From contig JAGQHR010000144.1 of assembly GCA_020431745.1 (NCBI GenBank), positions 1 through 7,351 on the forward strand: a stretch of 7,351 nt of DNA, read 5' to 3'. The notes beneath the pieces were generated by a model. That model was not told the DNA's origin. It was given only the letters and a program-made list of their open reading frames with translations, and ran no database searches. The stretch is from Candidatus Eiseniibacteriota bacterium. GTDB lineage: Bacteria; Eisenbacteria; RBG-16-71-46; CAIMUX01. A program made the position numbers and the translations under genes. Positions 1 through 7,000 of this stretch are shown here, one piece after another (position 1 is the first letter of the stretch; each line of letters starts with the position of its first letter).

Positions 1-243
1 GACGACCGTCTCGCCGGCGGCACTGGGCGCGTGTTCGACTGGGCGACGATTCCGGAGTGGTCGCGCCGGGTGCGGCTGTTCCTCGCGGGAGGATTGGCCC
101 CGGAAAACGTCGCGACTGCGGTGGAGCGGGTGCGTCCGTTCGCGGTCGACGCTTCGTCCCGGCTGGAACGGTCTCCCGGAATCAAGGACGAGGCGCGGTT
201 GCGTTCGTTCTTTGCTGCCTTGGCACGCGTTCGTGAGGAATGA
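1..243 (+). CDS. trpF: Phosphoribosylanthranilate isomerase, C-terminal part (5' end outside window)
   Basis: TrpF converts N-(5-phosphoribosyl)anthranilate to the ribulose form (CdRP), a cytosolic step of tryptophan biosynthesis. The frame is open from base 1, so the gene starts upstream. The visible 80 residues are roughly the last 40% of a family that is usually about 200-220 residues long. They begin with DDRLAGGTGRVFDW, the GGTG-x-x-FDW stretch near the end of the TrpF barrel. This is followed by LAGGLAPENV, the glycine-rich phosphate-binding loop, and by FAVDASSRLERSPGIKD, matching the family's VDVSSGVE-x-SPG-x-KD signature. The conserved SSG-x-E is SSRLE here, a mild deviation. The stop lies 40 bp before the trpB start, as expected for one trp operon. 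The assignment is firm; only the N-terminus is missing. Confidence 0.93.
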   Translation, partial: DDRLAGGTGRVFDWATIPEWSRRVRLFLAGGLAPENVATAVERVRPFAVDASSRLERSPGIKDEARLRSFFAALARVREE

Positions 244-270
244 TTCCGCAGGACCGACGGCCGGCGGGCC

Positions 271-278
271 GGGGAGGG
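271..278 (+). promoter_or_regulatory. Ribosome binding site of trpB
   Basis: The purine run GGGGAGGG sits 5 nt before the GTG at 284. It supports GTG 284 over the upstream in-frame TTG at 212, which would overlap trpF and add residues unlike any TrpB N-terminus. Confidence 0.7.
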
Positions 279-283
279 ATCTC

Positions 284-1492
284 GTGAGCAGAGCGACCGG
301 AACGAACGGGGGGGAACGGGGGCGCTTCGGTTCCTTCGGAGGAAAGTTCATCCCCGAGACGTTGAGCGCCGCGCTCGACGAGCTGGAGGCCGCCTACGGC
401 GCGGCGATCTCCGATCCCGCGTTCCAGGACGAGCTCGCGGATCTGCTCGCGCAGTATGTGGGGCGGCCGACGCCGCTCTATCGTGCCCAGCGTCTCGAAG
501 AGGCGTGGGTCCCGGGACGCGACGTGCGCATCTACGCCAAGCGGGAAGATCTGGCGCACACCGGTGCGCACAAGATCAACAACGCGCTCGGGCAGGCCCT
601 TCTGGCCAAGCGGATGGGGAAACCGCGCATCATCGCGGAGACCGGAGCCGGACAGCACGGAGTGGCCACGGCCACTGCCTGCGCGCTTCTCGGGCTCGAA
701 TGCCGGATCTACATGGGCGAGGAGGACACCCGGCGGCAGGCGCTCAACGTCTTTCGGATGCGACTCCTGGGGGCGGAGGTGACCCCGGTCGACGCGGGTA
801 GCCGCACGCTCAAGGATGCCATCAACGAGGCGATGCGGGACTGGGTGACGACGGTCGAGCACACCCACTACATCCTCGGTTCGGTGTTGGGGCCGCATCC
901 GTTTCCGACCATGGTGCGGGATTTCCAGGCGGTGATCGGAAGGGAAGCCCGGCAACAGATCCTCACCGCGGAGGGGCGCCTTCCAACCGATCTGATCGCA
1001 TGCGTGGGTGGGGGATCCAACGCGATCGGCCTCTTCCATCCATTCCTCGGCGATCCGGTTCGCATGATCGCGGTGGAAGCCGGCGGTGAGGGAATCGAGA
1101 CCGGCCGGCACGCGGCTCGCTTCCAGGACCGTGCCGTGGGGGTGCTGCACGGAACGCGCACCTACGTGCTCGAGGATGCCGACGGACAGATCCGCGAGAC
1201 GCACTCGATCTCTGCCGGTCTCGACTATCCGGCGGTCGGGCCCGAGCATGCCTGGCTGCACGACGAGGGGCGGGTCCGCTACACCGTCGCGACGGACGCG
1301 GAGGCGCTGGCCGCCTTCCAGGAGTGCGCGCAGCTGACCGGGGTGATTCCCGCGCTCGAGTCGGCCCATGCGGTGGCGGAGGCGCGCAAAGTGGCTTCTT
1401 GCGCCTCTCCAGGGGATTTGCTAATCCTCAACCTGTCGGGTCGGGGGGACAAGGACGTCGAAACCGTCTCCCGGGCCTTGGCCGATCGCTGA
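284..1492 (+). CDS. trpB: Tryptophan synthase beta chain
   Basis: TrpB is the PLP-dependent beta subunit that condenses indole with L-serine to give L-tryptophan, normally in an alpha2-beta2 complex with TrpA that channels indole. From the GTG at 284 the protein is 402 residues, the usual length. The N-terminal GRFGSFGGKFIPET segment is typical. HTGAHKINN carries the PLP Schiff-base lysine (Lys97; Salmonella Lys87). AETGAGQHG carries the catalytic glutamate (Glu119; Salmonella Glu109). GGGSNAIG at 242-249 binds the PLP phosphate. ESAHA and LSGRGDKD close the C-terminal part. The constant offset of 10 from Salmonella numbering supports the chosen start. The motifs are those of the ordinary TrpB1 class rather than stand-alone TrpB2. 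It follows trpF, but a tRNA gene rather than trpA lies downstream. Nothing suggests loss of activity. Confidence 0.97.
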   Translation: MSRATGTNGGERGRFGSFGGKFIPETLSAALDELEAAYGAAISDPAFQDELADLLAQYVGRPTPLYRAQRLEEAWVPGRDVRIYAKREDLAHTGAHKINNALGQALLAKRMGKPRIIAETGAGQHGVATATACALLGLECRIYMGEEDTRRQALNVFRMRLLGAEVTPVDAGSRTLKDAINEAMRDWVTTVEHTHYILGSVLGPHPFPTMVRDFQAVIGREARQQILTAEGRLPTDLIACVGGGSNAIGLFHPFLGDPVRMIAVEAGGEGIETGRHAARFQDRAVGVLHGTRTYVLEDADGQIRETHSISAGLDYPAVGPEHAWLHDEGRVRYTVATDAEALAAFQECAQLTGVIPALESAHAVAEARKVASCASPGDLLILNLSGRGDKDVETVSRALADR

Positions 1493-1498
1493 AGCGGC

Positions 1499-1572
1499 GG
1501 CCCCGTAGCTCAGCTGGATAGAGCGTCTGCCTCCGGAGCAGAAGGTCGCAGGTTCGAATCCTGCCGGGGTCA
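1499..1572 (+). tRNA. tRNA-Arg, anticodon CCG (reads CGG)
   Basis: A complete cloverleaf can be folded by eye. The acceptor stem pairs 1499-1505 with 1565-1571, with one G-U wobble at the second pair. The D stem is GCTC/GAGC around a loop with the conserved GG. The anticodon stem is TCTGC/GCAGA around the loop CTCCGGA, placing the anticodon CCG at 1533-1535. A five-base variable loop follows, and the T stem is GCAGG/CCTGC around TTCGAAT. The discriminator is A1572, and CCA is not encoded (the next bases are CAT). A20 and C35, identity elements for bacterial arginyl-tRNA synthetase, are both present, supporting arginine. The gene begins only 6 bp after the trpB stop codon, so it may be cut from a trp read-through transcript or have a promoter inside trpB. 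Confidence 0.95.
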
Positions 1573-1595
1573 CATCGCCCTCTTCGCAGCCCGCG

Positions 1596-1623
1596 GACCG
1601 GGCACTGCCGGTCGGCAACTTTT
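1596..1623 (+). terminator. Possible weak intrinsic terminator after tRNA-Arg
   Basis: A perfect 6-bp stem, GACCGG (1596-1601) with CCGGTC (1608-1613), closes a 6-base loop. A short T4 run at 1620-1623 follows after a 6-base gap. The position just downstream of the tRNA suits a terminator of the trp/tRNA transcript. The short stem, the gap and the short T run make it a weak candidate. Confidence 0.35.
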
Positions 1624-1661
1624 GACCCCCGACGTTGCAAGACGCAATCACCCGACCTCCC

Positions 1662-1925
1662 ATGATGCCCGAATCGACACCCTCCCACCCTCGCCCCGAC
1701 TCCTGGGCCTGGCTTCCGTCGGCCGTCAGTGCCGCCCTGAGCTTCGCGCTCGTGATTGCGGTGGCGATCTTCTTCCGGGTGTTGTTTCGCCTGCGCGAAC
1801 CGCTGTCGCTGACCGAATATAGATTGTGGATCCTCGTCCTGGGGTTCGCGTTGATCGAGGCGTACCTCGGTCGCCGCACCCTCCTGGATGGTCGCCGAGC
1901 CTGGGAGAAGTGGCGGCGGCGTTGA
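1662..1925 (+). CDS. Small hypothetical membrane protein (87 aa, two predicted helices)
   Basis: I do not recognise a family. From the ATG at 1662 (a second ATG follows at 1665) the product is 87 residues. A proline/serine-rich N-terminus (residues 3-14) precedes a clear hydrophobic helix at about 17-42. A short charged loop with LREPLSLTE comes next, then a second hydrophobic stretch at about 55-69 that contains Glu66. The C-terminus is strongly basic and tryptophan-containing, ending WEKWRRR, which by the positive-inside rule suggests a cytoplasmic C-terminus. GC-ending codons dominate as in the neighbouring genes, supporting real coding. No good Shine-Dalgarno sequence is visible upstream, so the start is uncertain; an in-frame TTG at 1635 would add nine residues. 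It lies between the tRNA and the GGDEF gene, about 97 bp from the latter. Small two-helix proteins are hard to assign, so I propose no function. Confidence 0.55.
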   Translation: MMPESTPSHPRPDSWAWLPSAVSAALSFALVIAVAIFFRVLFRLREPLSLTEYRLWILVLGFALIEAYLGRRTLLDGRRAWEKWRRR

Positions 1926-2022
1926 CGACCGGTAGGATCCGGCCGCGCCAGGGACGGTCACCGCGGCTTCTACGTCCGCCCCGGTCCGGTCCGGGGAAAC
2001 GGTTCGAGACTCGGAAGGCAAC

Positions 2023-3165
2023 ATGGAGTTGGATCGCCTGCAGGCGTTTTGGCGCGCGCTCGTCGAAGGTCAGGAGCTGGATCCCGAGGATCCGGACACT
2101 CGCTGGACGAGCGCCCTGTCCGCGCTTCGCGATCTCATGCACGCGGCCTATGTCACCGTCGGGGTGGCGGCGCCGGGACAGGTCACCCGGACGACTTTGG
2201 TCGGACACGTGTTGCACCGGCGTCACTCCGAGCGATTGGTCGGAGTGGCCGCCCGCCCCGCCTCCGATGTGCTGATCGAGAATCGCCTGAGCAGCCGGAC
2301 CGCGTTCCGGACCCGGGCCGACGGTTATCCGGGAATCCGTGTTGCCGGATTCGCCTTCGCTCCGGTTCCGCGGCGGCGCAGCGAGAACCGCTCCTGGCTC
2401 GTCGTGGGACGTCGCGACCGTGATCCGGTGATGCGGGCCTCGCACCGTGCGCTGCTGACGCAGGCCGCGCGTGGGATCGGCATCCTGCTCGACAACGAGG
2501 CGCTCGTGTCCGAGTACGAGCACCTGGCGATGACCGATGCCCTCACGCTCATCCCGAACTACCGCTTTCTTCGCCTCACGCTCGCGCGCGAGCTCGCGCG
2601 GGCGAATCGCCACGGCGAGATCTTCACCGTGGTGATGGTGGATGTCGACAATCTCAAGAAGTACAATGCGCAGCACGGCCATCTGGCGGGCAGCGAGCTT
2701 CTCCAGCAGCTGGCGCAGCTTCTGCAGAGCGAAATCCGGGCGACCGACGTAGTGGCAAAATACGGCGGAGACGAGTTCCTCCTCATCCTTCCCCGCACCG
2801 ATTCGGAAGGCGGGCTGATCTTGAGCGAACGGATCCGGCGCCGGATCGCGCACTCACTGCGTGGGCGGGGAGGAGAGCGACTCTCCTGTTCCTTCGGAGT
2901 GGCCGGGTTCCCGCAGGATGGACGGAACTTCGAGAGTCTGATCTCGGCCGCCGATCATGCCCTCTTCACCGCGAAGGAAGAGGGACGGAACCTGGTCGTG
3001 GCAAGCCTGCCCTCGACGACTCCGTCGGGCCTCTCGGGCCGAACGGTGGAGGTGATCTCCCCTCGCGGCCGTTCGCTGCGTAGGACGGGCACCTCGGCGG
3101 AGCGAAAGGGCAAAGCGGGTCCGCAGACCACTGGGAAGAAGAAGCGTCGCTCGCGCGCGGCCTGA
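2023..3165 (+). CDS. GGDEF-domain nucleotide cyclase with GAF-like N-terminus (possible Hypr type)
   Basis: A 380-residue soluble protein; ATG 2023 is preceded by GGAAGG at 2013-2018. Residues about 20-155 look like a diverged GAF-type sensor fold, a weak assignment. A likely helical linker (about 140-170) leads into a GGDEF domain at about 170-326. Catalytic elements are present: TDALT (171-175), metal-binding Asp207 in DVDN, LKKYN with guanine-contacting Asn215, the signature YGGDEF at 247-252, SFGVAGFP, and ADHALFTAKEEGRN near the end. The inhibitory I-site is intact as RATD (239-242), five residues before GGDEF. Ser224 replaces the Asp that binds guanine in diguanylate cyclases (PleD Asp344), in GHLAGS where GH-x-x-GD is usual. 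This substitution is known from Hypr GGDEF enzymes that make 3',3'-cGAMP as well as cyclic di-nucleotides. DxLTGLxNRR is altered to DALTLIPNYR. A 54-residue Lys/Arg-rich tail ending KKKRRSRAA follows the domain. There are no membrane segments. Cyclase identity is secure; product identity is inferred. Confidence 0.92.
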   Translation: MELDRLQAFWRALVEGQELDPEDPDTRWTSALSALRDLMHAAYVTVGVAAPGQVTRTTLVGHVLHRRHSERLVGVAARPASDVLIENRLSSRTAFRTRADGYPGIRVAGFAFAPVPRRRSENRSWLVVGRRDRDPVMRASHRALLTQAARGIGILLDNEALVSEYEHLAMTDALTLIPNYRFLRLTLARELARANRHGEIFTVVMVDVDNLKKYNAQHGHLAGSELLQQLAQLLQSEIRATDVVAKYGGDEFLLILPRTDSEGGLILSERIRRRIAHSLRGRGGERLSCSFGVAGFPQDGRNFESLISAADHALFTAKEEGRNLVVASLPSTTPSGLSGRTVEVISPRGRSLRRTGTSAERKGKAGPQTTGKKKRRSRAA

Positions 3166-3196
3166 TCCCGGGCCACCGCGACGGCCCGTCGGGATC
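3164..3196 (+). terminator. GC-rich hairpin at the end of the GGDEF gene
   Basis: GATCCCG (3164-3170) pairs with CGGGATC (3190-3196). Inside it, GGCC (3171-3174) pairs with GGCC (3183-3186), with a 3-base bulge and an 8-base loop. The hairpin starts within the TGA stop codon. No T run follows, so it is not a canonical intrinsic terminator. It could pause transcription, protect the transcript 3' end or be incidental in GC-rich DNA. Confidence 0.35.
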
Positions 3197-3254
3197 GGAC
3201 GAGACACGAGGGATGCGCCGGGACGCCTCCGGAGCGGGGCGAAGGGGAACGATC

Positions 3255-3260
3255 AGGAGG
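3255..3260 (+). promoter_or_regulatory. Ribosome binding site deciding the lipid-kinase start
   Basis: A perfect AGGAGG ends 5 nt before the GTG at 3266. An in-frame GTG at 3260 overlaps the motif and cannot be served by it, so GTG 3266 is preferred. Confidence 0.75.
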
Positions 3261-3265
3261 TGTCG

Positions 3266-3925
3266 GTGGGACGGGACGGGGTGGCGATCGCACTCTCCTT
3301 CGTGGTCGTGCTCGCGGTGGTGGGGCTCGCCGAAGCCTTGCGACGCAGCGGCCGCATCTCTTTCGATCTTTCCCGGAAGATCATCCATGTCGGGGTCGGA
3401 ACGTGGATCGTTCCGACGGTGCTCCTCTTCGAGCGAGCCTGGGCGGCCGCGCTGCCGCCGGCGCGCTGCGTCCTGCTCAACCTGGCGAGCCGACGATTGG
3501 GGTTGGTGCGCGCCATGGAGGAGGAAGCGGGGGACAATCGCGGCACGGTGCTTTTCCCCCTGTCGTTCGTGATTCTGATCCTCCTCTTCTGGAACCTCGA
3601 GGGTGGGCGGGCCGCCCTCGCCGCCGGCATCCTGGTCCTGGCTTGGGGCGATGCGGCGGCCGCGCTCGTCGGGCGCCGTTGGGGGCGGCACCGCTATCGG
3701 GTCGGCACCGGCTGGCGCAGCATCGAGGGCTCGATCGCCATGTTCGTGCTCTCCGTGGTGGCCATCATCGCGGTCGGTTTTTGGGTCGGGGCGAGCCCGT
3801 ATCCGTTCCCGATCATCCTGCTCGCGGCCGCGGTCGCGACGCTGCTGGAAGCGGGCAGCCGGTGGGGCATGGACAACCTGTTGGTGCCCTTGGGAACAAC
3901 GGTCCTGCTCTGGGGTTTGGGCTGA
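3266..3925 (+). CDS. SEC59/DGK1/VTE5-family membrane lipid kinase (dolichol/phytol kinase-like)
   Basis: The family contains CTP-dependent kinases of polyprenols, phytol or diacylglycerol and is related to CDP-diglyceride synthetases; bacterial members are often labelled phosphatidate cytidylyltransferase. From GTG 3266 the product is 219 residues and almost entirely hydrophobic, with about seven or eight likely membrane segments. Family landmarks occur in order: RKIIHVGVG after the first helix (RK-x-x-H at 37-41); DNRGTVLFPLSF (from 90); a WGDAAAALVGRRWG nucleotide-binding-type segment with Asp129; a WRSIEGSIAMF segment matching K-S-x-E-G-S; and Glu195 with Asp203-Asn204 near the C-terminus. 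It would act in the inner membrane, probably phosphorylating an isoprenoid alcohol or diacylglycerol; substrate cannot be told from sequence. It lies 100 bp after the GGDEF gene and 116 bp before the outer-membrane protein gene, so co-transcription is possible but not shown. Confidence 0.85.
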   Translation: MGRDGVAIALSFVVVLAVVGLAEALRRSGRISFDLSRKIIHVGVGTWIVPTVLLFERAWAAALPPARCVLLNLASRRLGLVRAMEEEAGDNRGTVLFPLSFVILILLFWNLEGGRAALAAGILVLAWGDAAAALVGRRWGRHRYRVGTGWRSIEGSIAMFVLSVVAIIAVGFWVGASPYPFPIILLAAAVATLLEAGSRWGMDNLLVPLGTTVLLWGLG

Positions 3926-3945
3926 CCCGTCCCTTGCCGTACACT
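3917..3945 (+). promoter_or_regulatory. Candidate promoter upstream of the outer-membrane protein gene
   Basis: TTGGGC (3917-3922) and TACACT (3940-3945) are separated by 17 bp, a sigma-70-like arrangement with only partial matches (3/6 and 4/6). It overlaps the end of the lipid-kinase gene and would leave a leader of about 90 nt before ATG 4042. That leader contains GAGAGG (3949-3954) complementary to CCTCTC (3988-3993), a possible but unproven fold. The call is weak. Confidence 0.25.
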
Positions 3946-4031
3946 AATGAGAGGAGTAGCTGGGCCGGGGGTAACGTCGAACGCCCGCCTCTCGTCCGGT
4001 CGTCGCTGAGGCGGCCCGGGTGGCGCATCTC

Positions 4032-4036
4032 GGAGG
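4032..4036 (+). promoter_or_regulatory. Ribosome binding site of the large exported protein
   Basis: GGAGG lies 5 nt before ATG 4042. The frame is open further upstream, but this site and the signal peptide that starts at 4042 fix the start. Confidence 0.75.
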
Positions 4037-4041
4037 CGATC

Positions 4042-7000
4042 ATGCACAAAGGCCTGTCGCGGGCCCTCCTGGCTCTGGCCCTGTTCCTTCCCCTCGTCGC
4101 GGGATCCGCCTCCGCGCAGTATTTCGGACAGAACAAGGTCCAGTACGAAGCGCACGAGTGGTCGATCATCAAGACCGAGCACTTCCATGTCTACTTCCAC
4201 GAGGGGGAACGGCGGGTCGCCCTGGATGCGGCGCGCATGGCGGAGCGGGCCTACACGCGCCTCTCCACTCTGCTCGATCACGAGATCGCCGAGCCGGTGC
4301 CGATCATCCTGTCCGCGTCGCATGCCGAGTTCCAGCAGTCGAACGTCTCGTCCGGCCTGATTGGAGAGGGAACGGGCGGATTCACCGAGTTCCTCAAGCG
4401 CCGCGTCAACATGCCGGTGACCGGAGACTACGACGAGGTCGACCACGTGCTGACCCACGAGCTGGTCCACGCCTTCCAGATCGACCTGCTCACGGTGGGA
4501 GGTTCCGGCCTGGGAGGAGGGGTCCGCTGGGCGCCGCCGCTCTGGGTCATGGAAGGAATGGCGGAGTACCTCTCGCTCGGCGAGGTCGACGAGCTGACGC
4601 AGCAGTGGTTGCGCGACGGCGCGCTCGAGGGCTACCTGCTTCCGGTGACGATCATGGACCGGGTCGCGGACATCCGCGTCTACCGATTCGGACAGGCCAT
4701 CATGGCCTACTTCGGCGCCAGCTTCGGCGACGAGAAGATCGGGGTCTGGTTCAAGAAGCTGGCCGCGACCCGTTCGCTCGATCGTTCGTTCGAGGAAGTG
4801 GCGGGCGTCACCTTCGAGAAGTTCAGCGACAACTGGGTGCAGGCGATGCGCGAGACCTACCTTCCGGAGATCGCCGAGCACGACCAACCCGACGAGTTCG
4901 CGGTCGCGCTCACGCATTCCGAGGACGAGCTCGCCAACTCGAATCTCTCGCCGGCGCTGTCCGCCGACGGCAAGCACATGGTGTTCTTCTCCGACCGTTC
5001 GCTCTACAACGATCTCTACCTCGCCTCGGCCATCGACGGCCAGGTCGAAGGACGGCTCGTGAAGGGAGAGCGCAGCCCCGATTTCGAGAGCCTGCGCTAC
5101 TTCCGGAGCACGGCCGACTGGTCCCCGGACGGAAATCAGATCTGCTTCGTGGCCCTTTCGCAGGGCAAGGACGCGATCTACGTGCAGCACGTCAAGGACC
5201 GAAAGATCGAGCGCAAGCTTCGTTTCGATCTCGACGGCATCGTCTCGCCGAGCTTCTCGCCCGACGGGGAGTGGATCGTCTTCGCGGGGACCGACGACGG
5301 AAGCTCCAATCTCTATCGGGTCCGCGTGGATGGCAGCGAGCGGGAACAGCTGACCGACGATCGCTATCTCGTCCGCGAGCCGCGCTATTCTCCGGACGGC
5401 AACCGGATCGTCTTCGTGACCGATCGCGGACCTGGGACCGACTTCGACCGCCTGCTCTTTTCGAAGCCGGTGCTGGCCACCTACGAGATCGCGACCGGGG
5501 ATCTGCGAGTGCTCCCGGGCCAGGCGGGGCGCGACATCAGCCCGCACTACTTTCCCGACGGTCGGCATCTCCTCTTCATCTCCGATCGCACCGGGATCCC
5601 CAATCTCTTCATTCGTGACCTCGAGACGGCCGAGGATCGGCAGATCACCGACATCCTGACCGGCATCAGCGGAATCATCCCTACCAGCTCGGCCGTGAGC
5701 CTGGCGCGGAGCGGAGAACGGCTCGTGTTCAATGCGTTCCGCAGAGGCTCCTTCGACATCTTCGCGATCAAGGATCCTCTCTCTCTCTGGGACACCGGAC
5801 GGCCGTGGATCGCCGAAGAGGCGGCGGAGCTCGCGACGGTCTACGAGGACCCCACGGCGGAAGTCTGGCTCGAGCTTCCCGACGGAACGGTCATCACCCA
5901 GCCGATCGTTCCCGAGGAGGAGGATGTCGCCGGGCTGGAAAGCGGCCCGGCGGGCGCAGGTTCGCGCGACGCGCTCCCCGTCGAAGCCGCCGACCGGGAT
6001 GCGGACACGCCTGACTCCGCGGACGCGATGCCGGCTGACGCCGGTGCGGACGTCGCGCCGGCGCGAACGGGAATCTGGCTCGATCTCGCTCCGCCGATCG
6101 ACCTGGCCGCCGTCGATTCCGCCGATGGGGCGCCGACCGCCGCGACGGTCGTGGACACCATGGAGGCGCCGGCCGTCGATCTCCTGGAGTCCCAAACCTG
6201 GTTGGCATCGGTCGAGACGTCCGGGGAGTCCGGCTCCGCGGATTCGGCAGCAGGCAGCGGCCCCGCTGGGTCCGACTCGACGGATGAGACGCCGACGAGC
6301 TACACCGACGCCGAGATCGCCGCGCGGCTCGACAGCCTGTGGGCGCGGGTCCAGGGCGTCGATGGCACCGGTCTGGACGTGCAGACGCCCGACAGCTTGC
6401 GAACCCCGTCGCGGCGCGCTGAAGAGGAGGTTCCGGAGCTCGCGGTCCAGGAGGTCTTCGCGGAGAACCGGGACCTGCCCGATCCGGCCAGCTTCAAGGT
6501 CGAACGCTATCGACCACGCTTCTCCGCTGACTATGTAACCGCGAACGGCTTCTTCGCGGACAACGTCGGGCTCGCGGCCCAGAGCCTGCTCCAGTTCTCC
6601 GACATCTTGGGCAACCAGATCATCCTGGTGGGGGCCAACGTGTATGGCAGCCTGCAGGACTCCGACCTCTTCCTCGGATACACGAACCTGCGGCGTCGGA
6701 CCAACTGGTCGGTGAGCGCGTTCCAGTATCGGAACGATTTCTACATTTTCACTGCGCAGGAAACCGACGACTTCGTGACCCAGATCTATCGCGGCGCGAA
6801 CCTGACGCTGCAGCGGCCGTTCAACCGGTTCCGGCGCGCGGAGTTCTCGTTCTCGGGGCTCGCCGTTTCCGAGGACGTGTACCGGGGCGGGTTCTACAAT
6901 CCCGATGGCGACCTCGTCGTAGCAGAGAGCGGCACTCGCTTCTACGTGGAGCCGGGGGTGGCGCTGGTTCACGACAACACGCTCTATGGGTACACCGGAC

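Noticed and set aside
212..283. Upstream TTG start that would extend TrpB by 24 residues
   Set aside because: It overlaps the trpF end, and the added residues do not resemble TrpB. GTG 284 has a good ribosome site and gives the normal length and N-terminus.
182..1369. A 395-codon minus-strand frame opposite trpB
   Set aside because: trpB has all catalytic motifs on the other strand, and the antisense product resembles no family.
1555..1680. tRNA 3' end as an integration site for a mobile element
   Set aside because: I saw no repeat of the tRNA 3' end further on, no integrase, and no shift in base composition or codon use downstream.
1922..1938. TTGACG and TAGGAT as a promoter for the cyclase gene
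   Set aside because: The two hexamers are only 5 bp apart and neither has a partner at 16-18 bp, so no promoter is supported.
1726..2853. A 375-codon minus-strand frame opposite the cyclase gene
   Set aside because: Shadow of the GGDEF coding region, with an Arg/His-rich composition and no domain.
4020..5618. A 532-codon plus-strand frame overlapping the same gene
   Set aside because: Its translation is Arg/Gly/Ala/Pro-rich without domains; it is a GC-driven shadow of the real frame starting at 4042.
6001..6300. Tandem repeats in the acidic linker
   Set aside because: The composition is biased, but no unit recurs exactly or with regular spacing.
3694..6972. A 1092-codon open frame on the minus strand across the exported-protein gene
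   Set aside because: It is in codon register with the sense frame, so it stays open mainly because the sense frame avoids the rare codons TTA, CTA and TCA in GC-rich DNA. Its translation is Arg/Glu/Asp/Gly-rich with no domain, while the sense strand encodes clear signal peptide, peptidase, propeller and barrel motifs.
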